Assembly: GCA_049997955.1 (NCBI GenBank) | Contig: JAEBDY010000007.1 | Coordinates: forward strand, 124,001-188,000 | DNA: 64,000 nucleotides | Direction: 5' to 3' | Source of the DNA: Umezawaea sp049997955 | GTDB lineage: Bacteria; Actinomycetota; Actinomycetes; Mycobacteriales; Pseudonocardiaceae | Shown: one piece after another, positions 33,116-40,307 of the stretch | Position numbering within the stretch: the stretch's first letter is position 1 | Layout of the letters: every line of letters begins with the position of its first letter | The notes under the pieces: generated by a model | Databases searched by the model: none | What the model saw: only the letters and a program-made list of their open reading frames with translations | Told to the model about the DNA's origin: nothing | Translations under genes and position numbers: made by a program

Positions 33116-33795
33116 AGCGGCCCGAACCGGTACCCGAAGCCGCGCACGGTCTGCACGTACACCGGGGCCGCGGAGTCGTCCTCGATCTTCGCCCGCAGCC
33201 GCTGCACGCACGCGTCCACGATCCGCGAGTCGCCCAGGTACCCGTGCTCCCACACGGCTTCCAGCAGCTGCTGACGGCTGAGCACCCGCCCCGGCGTGCC
33301 GGACAGCTCCAGCAGCAGCCGCAGCTCGGTGGGCGCGAGCGACACCCGCTCGCCGTCCTTGCCGACGACCAGCCCGGCCCGGTCGACGGTCAGCGCGCCG
33401 TGCCGCTCCACGGCGGGTTCCGCCCTCGGCTCCGCGGCGGTCCGCCGCAGCACGGCCCGGATGCGGGCTTCCAGGACGCGGGGCTGCACGGGTTTGACCA
33501 CGTAGTCGTCGGCCCCGGCCTCCAGCCCGGCCACGACGTCGATGTCGTCGTCGCGCGCGGTGAGCATGATGATCGGCAGGTCGCCCGCCGCGCGGATGCG
33601 CCTGCACACCTCGAACCCGTCGATCCCCGGCAGCATCAGGTCGAGCACCACCACCTCGGACGGCGTCCGCGCCAGCTGGTCCAGCCCCTGCTCGCCGGTC
33701 TCCACGGCGTCCACCACGTGACCCTGCCTGGTCAACGCCAACCGCAGCCCGTCGCGCACCGCGTGGTCGTCCTCGATCAACAACACCCGTGACAT
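33112..33795 (-). CDS. OmpR-family response regulator (CseB-like)
   Basis: 227 residues. The receiver domain has the acidic pair in LLIEDDHAV, the phosphoacceptor Asp in VVVLDLMLPGIDGFE, Thr in IIMLTARDDD and Lys in YVVKPVQP. The C-terminal winged helix is complete (SLAPTELRLLLELSGTPGRVLSRQQLLEAVW ... VQTVRGFGYRFGPL). It is co-transcribed with the kinase and lipoprotein downstream and probably with the PAP2 gene 4 bp upstream. Confidence 0.94.
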   Translation of the reverse strand: MSRVLLIEDDHAVRDGLRLALTRQGHVVDAVETGEQGLDQLARTPSEVVVLDLMLPGIDGFEVCRRIRAAGDLPIIMLTARDDDIDVVAGLEAGADDYVVKPVQPRVLEARIRAVLRRTAAEPRAEPAVERHGALTVDRAGLVVGKDGERVSLAPTELRLLLELSGTPGRVLSRQQLLEAVWEHGYLGDSRIVDACVQRLRAKIEDDSAAPVYVQTVRGFGYRFGPL

Positions 33796-33799
33796 GAGG

Positions 33800-34507
33800 T
33801 CAACTATCGCCGTGGACGGCGGTGGGCGCCCGGTCGTCCGCCAGCGCGGCGGCGGCCAGGCAGTAGAGCACCGCGGCGACCAGCGCGCCGCCGACGAGGT
33901 CGCTGAGCCGGTGCCACCCGGTGATCATCGTCGACGCGGCGACCACCACGACCACCACGGCGCCGGGCGCGGCGAACCACCAGCGCGCCGCGGTCGGCAG
34001 CACCAGCACGAACGCCAGCAGCAGCGCCGTCGCCACCGCGACGTGCCCGCTCGGGAAGCTGTTGTGCGTGGACGAGCCTGCAACACCCAGGTCAGGGCGG
34101 ACGACGACCTCCTTGAGGACCCTGGCCGCCGCCACGGAGCCCAGCACGAGGCCCACGACCGCGACCGACGTCCACAGCCGCCCGCTCAGCAGCACGGCCG
34201 CGAGCAGGACGACGCCGAGCACCGGTTCGTCGCCGAAGGCCGCCAGCACCGCCTTGGCGGGTTCCAGCAGCGCGGTGTCCTGCTGGTAGCTCGCGCCGCG
34301 CTCGGACAGCGGCAGCAGCGCGCCGTCGAACGCCTGCCCGCCGGGTGTCCGGACGAACACCACGCAGGTCAGGACGAGGGCGAACAGGCACGCCGCGGCG
34401 GCCATCAGGAACCGACCGCCGTGGCGGTGGGTGGTGGCCGTCCGGCGAACCGGGGCCGGGAGCACTGGGGTGGGTGTCACCCGACCGATGATCGGCTCGC
34501 CGTGCAC
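33800..34507 (-). CDS. PAP2-family membrane phosphatase
   Basis: 235 residues with about five membrane helices. The three phosphatase motifs are present in order: KEVVVRPD (KxxxxxxRP-like), PSGHVAVA (PSGH) and GWHRLSDLVGG (SRxxxxxHxxxD-like, here GWHRLSD). It may dephosphorylate undecaprenyl pyrophosphate or lipid phosphates, which fits its place in front of an envelope-stress two-component operon. The GTG start at 34507 has a weak ribosome site. Only 4 bases separate its stop from the regulator start. Confidence 0.87.
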   Translation of the reverse strand: MHGEPIIGRVTPTPVLPAPVRRTATTHRHGGRFLMAAAACLFALVLTCVVFVRTPGGQAFDGALLPLSERGASYQQDTALLEPAKAVLAAFGDEPVLGVVLLAAVLLSGRLWTSVAVVGLVLGSVAAARVLKEVVVRPDLGVAGSSTHNSFPSGHVAVATALLLAFVLVLPTAARWWFAAPGAVVVVVVAASTMITGWHRLSDLVGGALVAAVLYCLAAAALADDRAPTAVHGDS

Positions 34508-34555
34508 GCGACCGGTCCCCGTTGTGTCCGCGTTCTGCCACGGTTGGTCACCGCA

Positions 34556-35362
34556 CTAGTGCAGCCCGGCCGCCTGGTCGGACAACACCCGCACGGCTTC
34601 CTCCACGGCGCCGCAGCGCGCCCGGCGCACGGCCTCCGACAGCGGCCGCAGGGCCTCGTCGCGGGCCTGCATCGCGGACGCGGACCTGGCGCCGCCGGGG
34701 GCGTCGCTCCGCGCGACCTCCAGGATCGCGGCGACCTCGGCGGCCCGCTGGAGCACCCGGACGGCGCGCGGCGGCATGCCGGCGGGCCACTCCAGCTTCG
34801 AGTGCTCCGTGGACAGTTCGGCGATCTCCGCGCGCACGTTCGGGCGGTGCTTCGCCACGTCCAGCGTCACGAGCGCCGTCGCGGCCTGGCGCATGGCGCT
34901 GCCGAGGCCGTGCTCCGCCTCGCCGATGGGCACGTGCTCGGCGCCCGAGGCGGACGGCAGGTCGAAGACGGTCCAGCGCATCACGCCGTCGGCGACGATC
35001 TTGGGCACCAGTCCGACGCCGATGTCCGGGAGCACCGCCGCCTCGCCGGCGCGCAGCGCGCACGTGCTCAGCGGACCCTTGCCGCCCAGGCCGCGAACAT
35101 CACCCGGTACGGGGAGCGCGAGCCTGCCGGTCCTGGTGCCCGACCGCCTCAGCGACGCGAGCAGCATCGCGGGGCCCACGGGGGCCTCGTCGGGGCCGGG
35201 GAGGTCCAGCGCGGTGGCGGTGCCGTCGTCGTCGGCCACCACTTCGTGCAGGTCCGCCCACGCTTGAAGGGCGTCAAGGACGTCGTCGGCCGCGGCTGCA
35301 CCATGCAGCCACGCGGAGGTCCAGACGACCAGCGTCGCACTCGCACAAGACACGCTGTCCAA
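34556..35362 (-). CDS. Conserved hypothetical protein of actinomycetes
   Basis: 268 residues, soluble, mostly alpha-helical by composition, without motif I can name. Recognisable blocks are VWTSAWLHGAAAADDVLDAL at the N-terminus (hydrophobic then acidic) and GMPPRAVRVLQRAAEVAAILEVA in the C-terminal half. Start uncertain: TTG 35362 or GTG 35353. It is preceded by the YcxB-like gene on the same strand with a 30-bp gap and may be co-transcribed with it. Confidence 0.65.
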   Translation of the reverse strand: MDSVSCASATLVVWTSAWLHGAAAADDVLDALQAWADLHEVVADDDGTATALDLPGPDEAPVGPAMLLASLRRSGTRTGRLALPVPGDVRGLGGKGPLSTCALRAGEAAVLPDIGVGLVPKIVADGVMRWTVFDLPSASGAEHVPIGEAEHGLGSAMRQAATALVTLDVAKHRPNVRAEIAELSTEHSKLEWPAGMPPRAVRVLQRAAEVAAILEVARSDAPGGARSASAMQARDEALRPLSEAVRRARCGAVEEAVRVLSDQAAGLH

Positions 35363-35392
35363 GGTTAGTGCCTCGGCGTCCGTGCTCCACCC

Positions 35393-35881
35393 TCAGGCGG
35401 CCGGTCCCACGTACCGGACGAGGAGGTCGCGGAAGCGGTTGCGGGCGTTGTTGTCCTCGAACGCGCGGTACGGCACGGCGTACATCGGGCCCCGCGCGCC
35501 CTCCTGGGTCCGCAGGATGAAGCCGCGTCGGGTCTCCGTCCACGTGGGCAGGTGCGTCCACGGCAGTTCGCTGCGCGCCGAGTCGCCGACGGTCATCCGC
35601 AGCGAGTGGTGGTCCGCGGTGGCCGTGACGGTGTTCGCGGCGAGGGGGTGGCCGCTGAAGTCGATCCGCACCTGGACGGGGATCAGCACCGCGATCAGGC
35701 CCGCGACCGCGATGCCGAACAGACCCGGCGCGGTGGACCCGCTCAGCAGCAGCACCACCGAACCCGCCAGCACCAGGGCGGCGAACCAGGGCGCCCAGCG
35801 GAACATCGGGACCGCGGACCGCAGGGCGTCACCCCAGTCGGCTGGTTCCGGTGACCACCTGAAGTCGACGCTGCCGCTCAC
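35393..35881 (-). CDS. YcxB-like membrane protein
   Basis: 162 residues. Two adjacent hydrophobic helices lie at about 31-65 (APWFAALVLAGSVVLLL; LFGIAVAGLIAVLIPV), followed by a soluble C-terminal domain whose text ELPWTHLPTWTETRRGFILRT and MYAVPYRAF matches the YcxB pattern (PW..l..v.et...yvl). Function unknown; found in many actinomycetes. GTG 35881 has GGAG six bases before it. Confidence 0.7.
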   Translation of the reverse strand: MSGSVDFRWSPEPADWGDALRSAVPMFRWAPWFAALVLAGSVVLLLSGSTAPGLFGIAVAGLIAVLIPVQVRIDFSGHPLAANTVTATADHHSLRMTVGDSARSELPWTHLPTWTETRRGFILRTQEGARGPMYAVPYRAFEDNNARNRFRDLLVRYVGPAA

Positions 35882-36230
35882 TGATGCTCCATGTCCTGGT
35901 TGTCCGTGTCGGGGCATTCTGCTGTGATCGGCCCGGCAGTCGGGGCACCGTGACGAAGGTGTGACCCTCCGCGAACGGCTTCCCGCCGCCCGGCGGTCCG
36001 GAGTGGATCGGTCCGATGTGGTCGCCGGGCCGTCGTCGGACGTCGGGGCGACCGCGTTCCGGCCGGTCCGCACCCGTGGGACCAGCTCGCCCGCGACCCG
36101 GGGCGTGCGCGACCCCGACACCCTGGACGGACCGAACGCCGTGCTCACCACCAGCGGCGGCGCCTCCGCGCACCGCCGCTGGAGTCGCTCCACGTCGACC
36201 AGTCCGGCAAACGTGCGTAGCGTCGATCGG
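35882..36230. other. 349-bp divergent intergenic region without a recognised gene
   Basis: It separates the YcxB-like gene from the AAA+/VWA operon. Both flanking frames stay open through it, but the predicted text is compositionally biased (Arg/Pro/Ser-rich) with no family resemblance. It should contain both promoters; no convincing operator or hairpin was seen. Confidence 0.5.
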
Positions 36231-37625
36231 GTGACCGCCTCCTCCGCACTTCCCCGTACCGCGGGCGAGCTCCGCGCCGCGGGCCACCTGCCGCGCAGCG
36301 TGAAGACCGAAATTCGCGAGAACCTGCTCACCGCGCTGCGGGCGGGCAAGAACCCCTGGCCGGGCATCGTCGGCTTCGACCGCACCGTGCTCCCGCAGCT
36401 CGAACGCGCCCTCCTGGCAGGCCACGACCTCGTGCTGCTCGGCGAGCGCGGGCAGGGCAAGACCCGCCTCCTGCGCACCCTGGTCGGCCTGCTCGACGAG
36501 TGGACCCCCGTCATCGAGGGCTCCGAACTGGGCGAGCACCCGCTCGACCCCATCACGCCCGAGTCCAAGCGCCGCGCCGCGGACCTGGGCGACGACCTGC
36601 CCGTCACGTGGCGGCACCGCGACCAGCGCTACGCCGAGAAGCTCGCCACGCCGGACACGTCCGTCGGCGACCTCGTCGGCGACGTCGACCCGGTCAAGGT
36701 CGCCCAGGGCCGCAGCCTCGGCGACCCCGAGACCATCCACTACGGCCTCCTGCCGCGCTCGCACCGCGGCATCATCGCCATCAACGAGCTGCCCGACCTG
36801 GCCGAGCGCATCCAGGTGTCGCTGCTCAACGTGATGGAGGAGCGCGACATCCAGGTCCGCGGCTACACGCTGCGGCTGCCGCTGGACGTGCTGCTCGTCG
36901 CGACCGCGAACCCCGAGGACTACACCAACCGCGGCCGCATCATCACGCCGCTCAAGGACCGGTTCGGCGCCGAGGTCCGCACGCACTACCCGTTGGAGAT
37001 CGCCAACGAGGTCGACCTGGTCCGCCAGGAGGCCGACCTGGTGGCCGAGGTCGGCGACCACCTGATCGAGGTCGTGGCCCGGTTCGTGCGGCACCTGCGC
37101 GAGTCGTCCGCGATCGACCAGCGCTCCGGGGTGTCGGCGCGGTTCGCCGTCGCGGCGGCCGAGACCGTCGCCGCGTCCGCGCTGCGGCGCTCGGCGCTGA
37201 TCGGCGAGAACCCGGCGGTCGCCCGGCCGGTCGACCTGGAGTCGGTTCCCGAGGTGCTGCGCGGCAAGCTGGAGTTCGAGGCGGGGGAGGAGGGGCGCGA
37301 GGTCGAGATCCTCACGCACCTGCTGCGCCGCTCGATCGCCGACACCGCCCGCTCCACCCTGGCGGGGCTCAACCTCCGGTCGCTGGCGGACGCCGTGACC
37401 GACGGCCACCCGGTCGCCACCGGTGAGCGCGTGCACGCGGGCGACATGCTCGCCGCGCTGCCGGAGCTGCCGATCCTGCACGAGGTCGCGGCCCGCATGG
37501 GTGTCGGCCCGAAGGACCCGGTCGGCCGGATCGCCTCCGCCGTCGAACTGGCGCTGGAGTCGCTCTACCTGACCCGCCAGATCGGCAAGGACAGCAGCGA
37601 CGACGATCGATCGGTGTACGGATGA
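36231..37625 (+). CDS. AAA+ ATPase of the MoxR/magnesium-chelatase class (Rv0958-like)
   Basis: 464 residues from GTG 36231. The ATPase core has Walker A LLGERGQGKTRLLR, Walker B IIAINELPDL (Asn in place of the second acidic residue), sensor 1 VLLVATANPEDYTNRGRI and arginine-finger region PLKDRFGAE. The length and the overlapping VWA gene match mycobacterial Rv0958-Rv0959. This pair is distinct from the moxR/DUF58/VWA set at 6460-9460. Such pairs are thought to remodel or metallate envelope or enzyme targets; no target is evident here. Confidence 0.88.
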   Translation: MTASSALPRTAGELRAAGHLPRSVKTEIRENLLTALRAGKNPWPGIVGFDRTVLPQLERALLAGHDLVLLGERGQGKTRLLRTLVGLLDEWTPVIEGSELGEHPLDPITPESKRRAADLGDDLPVTWRHRDQRYAEKLATPDTSVGDLVGDVDPVKVAQGRSLGDPETIHYGLLPRSHRGIIAINELPDLAERIQVSLLNVMEERDIQVRGYTLRLPLDVLLVATANPEDYTNRGRIITPLKDRFGAEVRTHYPLEIANEVDLVRQEADLVAEVGDHLIEVVARFVRHLRESSAIDQRSGVSARFAVAAAETVAASALRRSALIGENPAVARPVDLESVPEVLRGKLEFEAGEEGREVEILTHLLRRSIADTARSTLAGLNLRSLADAVTDGHPVATGERVHAGDMLAALPELPILHEVAARMGVGPKDPVGRIASAVELALESLYLTRQIGKDSSDDDRSVYG

Positions 37626-39565
37626 GCGGATACCGCTACGGGCGCTACGTCGACGGCCCGGACCCCTTGGCGCCGCCCGCGGACCTGCGGGCGGCCATGG
37701 ACGAGCTGGGCCGCGAGGTCATGGAGGGCTCCTCGCCCGCCGCCGCGCTGCGCGAGCTGCTGCGGCGCGGCACGGAGGGCACGCGCGGCCTGGACGACCT
37801 CATGTCCAAGCTGTGGAAGAAGCGGTCGGACATCCAGCGCCGCCACCGGCTGGACGGCACGTTGCAGGAGGTCCAGCGCCTGCTGTCCGAGGCGCTGAAC
37901 GCCGAGCGCAAGGCGCTGTTCCCGGAGCCGACCGACGACGCCCGGTTCCGGGAGGCGCAGCTCGACGCGCTGCCCCCCGGCACCGCGGCGGCCGTGCGGG
38001 ACCTGACCGACTACGACTGGCGGTCCCCCGAGGCCCGCGAGTCGTACGAGAAGATCCGCACCCTGCTCGGCCGCGAGATGATGGACCAGCGCTTCCAGGG
38101 CATGAAGGAGGCGATGGGCAACGTCGACCAGGCCGACGTCCAGCGCATCCAGGAGATGCTGGCCGACCTCAACGACCTGCTCGCCGGGCACGCCTCCGGC
38201 GACGAGGACACCCCGCGCCGGTTCGACGAGTTCATGGGCAAGCACGGCGAGTTCTTCCCGGAGAACCCCCGCGACGTCGACGAGCTGATCGACGCGCTCG
38301 CGGCCAGGTCGGCCGCGGCGCAGCGGATGATGAACTCGATGACGGAGGAGCAGCGCGCCGAACTGGCCCAGCTGGGGCAGCAGGCGTTCGGCGACTCCGG
38401 CGTCGGCCAGCAGCTGTCCACCTTGGACTCGCTGCTGCAGGGGCTCCGTCCCGGCGAGGACTGGAACGGCTCGGCCCGCTTCCGCGGCCAGAACCCGCTC
38501 GGCCTCGGCGAGGGCGCGCAGGCCATGCAGGACCTGGCCGACCTGGACGCGCTCGCCGAGCAGCTCGGCCAGTCCTACCCCGGCGCCCGGCTGGAGGACA
38601 TCGACGTCGAGTCGCTCGTCCGCCAGCTCGGCGCCGAGGCCGGTGTGGACGCTCGGCGGCTCGCGGAGCTGGAACGCCAGCTGCGCGAGCAGAACCTGCT
38701 CGAACGCGGACCGGACGGCGACCTGCGGCTGACCCCGAAAGCCCTGCGGCGCCTGGGCGAGACGGCGCTCCGGGGTGTGGTGGACGGCGTCCGCACGCCG
38801 CGCGGCGACCGGGACAACAACCGGGCGGGTGCGGCGGGCGAACCGATCGGCAGCACCCGGCCGTGGCAGTTCGGCGACGCCGAGCCGTGGAACGTGCCCC
38901 GCACGGTGACCAACGCGGTGCTGCGCAGCGGCGGCGGGCCGGTCGAGTTGGACGTGGTCGACGTCGAGATCACCGAGACCGAGCTGCGGTCGCGTGCCGC
39001 CATCGCGCTGTGCGTCGACACCTCGTGGTCGATGGTCCAGGACGGCCGCTGGGTGCCGATGAAGCGCACCGCGCTGGCGCTGCACCACCTGGTGCGGACC
39101 AGGTTCCGCACGGACGCGCTGGAGCTGATCACGTTCGGCAGGCACGCCGAGACCGTCGACATCGGTGGCCTCACGTCGTTGGAGGGCGTGTGGGAACAGG
39201 GCACGAACCTGCACCACGCCCTGCTGCTGGCCGGACGACACCTCCGCCGCCACCCGGACGCGCAGCCGGTCGTGCTGGTGGTCACCGACGGCGAGCCGAC
39301 GGCGCACCTGGAACCGAGCGGCGAGGCGGAGTTCAACTACCCGCCGCTGCCGCGCACCATCGGCAAGACCCTGGTGGAGGTCGACAACATCGCCAGGCTG
39401 GGCGCGTCGATCACCGTGTTCAAGCTCGGCGACGACCCGCGGCTGGCGGCTTTCGTGGACACCGTGGCCCGTCGCAGCGGCGGGCGCGTGGTGGCGCCGG
39501 ACGAGGACGGTCTCGGTGCCGCGGTCGTGAGCGACTACCTGAGGTCCCGCAAGCGCAGGCGCTGA
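37622..39565 (+). CDS. VWA-domain protein, partner of the AAA+ ATPase (Rv0959-like)
   Basis: 647 residues, no signal peptide. A long helical N-terminal part (to about 440) rich in Glu, Gln and Leu precedes a C-terminal VWA domain. The metal site is ALCVDTSWSMVQDG (DxSxS), a Thr in EQGTNLHHAL and Asp in VVTDGEPTAHLEP. The ATG overlaps the ATPase stop by 4 bases. Magnesium-chelatase-like D/I pairs use the VWA subunit to present a target to the ATPase. A 19-bp terminator follows the stop. Confidence 0.88.
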   Translation: MSGYRYGRYVDGPDPLAPPADLRAAMDELGREVMEGSSPAAALRELLRRGTEGTRGLDDLMSKLWKKRSDIQRRHRLDGTLQEVQRLLSEALNAERKALFPEPTDDARFREAQLDALPPGTAAAVRDLTDYDWRSPEARESYEKIRTLLGREMMDQRFQGMKEAMGNVDQADVQRIQEMLADLNDLLAGHASGDEDTPRRFDEFMGKHGEFFPENPRDVDELIDALAARSAAAQRMMNSMTEEQRAELAQLGQQAFGDSGVGQQLSTLDSLLQGLRPGEDWNGSARFRGQNPLGLGEGAQAMQDLADLDALAEQLGQSYPGARLEDIDVESLVRQLGAEAGVDARRLAELERQLREQNLLERGPDGDLRLTPKALRRLGETALRGVVDGVRTPRGDRDNNRAGAAGEPIGSTRPWQFGDAEPWNVPRTVTNAVLRSGGGPVELDVVDVEITETELRSRAAIALCVDTSWSMVQDGRWVPMKRTALALHHLVRTRFRTDALELITFGRHAETVDIGGLTSLEGVWEQGTNLHHALLLAGRHLRRHPDAQPVVLVVTDGEPTAHLEPSGEAEFNYPPLPRTIGKTLVEVDNIARLGASITVFKLGDDPRLAAFVDTVARRSGGRVVAPDEDGLGAAVVSDYLRSRKRRR

Positions 39566-39610
39566 CCGGCGGTCGGGCACCCCGAGTTCCGCGGGGTGCC
39601 CGACCGCCGG
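39566..39610 (+). terminator. 19-bp perfect hairpin terminator after the AAA+/VWA operon
   Basis: The arms 39566-39584 and 39592-39610 (CCGGCGGTCGGGCACCCCG and its complement) pair perfectly around the 7-base loop AGTTCCG. The hairpin begins immediately after the stop codon. It should also separate the operon from the next gene, which starts 13 bases later. Confidence 0.82.
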
Positions 39611-39623
39611 CCACACTGTCCGG

Positions 39624-40298
39624 GTGGACTCCGAGTGCGCGCGGGTGGCGCGGGACTGGCTGGCCGAGCGGAACGTGACGCCGGTGGGCGGCGGTTGGCT
39701 GCACCTCGCGCCCGACGGCGAAGAGGAACCGTTCACCGCCAACGACCTGGCCCACGAGTGGACCGAGAAGGTGTTCGAGGACCCGGACCTGGACGAGGTC
39801 GGACGGGTCCGGGTGGTGCTGGGCCTGCTCGACCTGCTGGACCAGTACGCGGTGACGATGTACCTCAAGACGACCCCGCTGGGCCCGGAGGCGGAGGCGC
39901 TGTTCTGGGACGCCTACCGGCGCCGCTTGGAGGACCCGTCGTCCGCCGAGCCGGTCACCTACTCGCTGTGGGTCGACTGGTTCGAGGACCCGGCCACCGT
40001 CGACACCGCGTTCGCGGAGGTGGTCGTGGGGCTCGACGAGCTGGCCGAGGGCCCTCTGCGCCGCGCCCGCCGGGTGCTGGCCGTGTCCGGCCCGGTGCCC
40101 TGGCGGCTCAAGCACGACCTCTACCGCAGGGCCGCGAACACGCCCGTCCTGCACGAAGCCCTGTTCCTCGGCCTGCGCGGCAGCCTCCACGACGTGTACG
40201 GCGACCTCGACCGCGAGGCCGCGCTCGGCCTCCTCGAAGGACTCGGCCTGCCGGAGGAGCAGGTGGCCGGTCTGCGCGACGACCTCCGGGCGCCCTAG
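39624..40298 (+). CDS. Hypothetical protein, acidic, helical
   Basis: 224 residues, rich in Asp, Glu, Leu and Trp (VTYSLWVDWFEDPATVD; EWTEKVFEDPDLDEVGRVRVVLGLLDLLDQY). It has no signal peptide, membrane helix or motif I recognise. GTG 39624 lies just after the terminator hairpin, so the gene needs its own promoter or read-through. Its 3' end lies 9 bp from the convergent TIR-fusion gene. Its GC content is like the chromosome, so it is probably not part of the acquired TIR cassette. Confidence 0.6.
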   Translation: MDSECARVARDWLAERNVTPVGGGWLHLAPDGEEEPFTANDLAHEWTEKVFEDPDLDEVGRVRVVLGLLDLLDQYAVTMYLKTTPLGPEAEALFWDAYRRRLEDPSSAEPVTYSLWVDWFEDPATVDTAFAEVVVGLDELAEGPLRRARRVLAVSGPVPWRLKHDLYRRAANTPVLHEALFLGLRGSLHDVYGDLDREAALGLLEGLGLPEEQVAGLRDDLRAP

Positions 40299-40307
40299 GG
40301 TTCCAGG

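Noticed and set aside
35961..36230. N-terminal extension of the AAA+ ATPase at 36231
   Set aside because: The upstream in-frame text is low-complexity without similarity, and the GTG at 36231 gives the family's usual length.
39624..40298. Hypothetical gene as part of the TIR-fusion defence cassette
   Set aside because: It is convergent to the TIR gene, has chromosome-like GC and lies right behind the VWA operon; nothing links it functionally.
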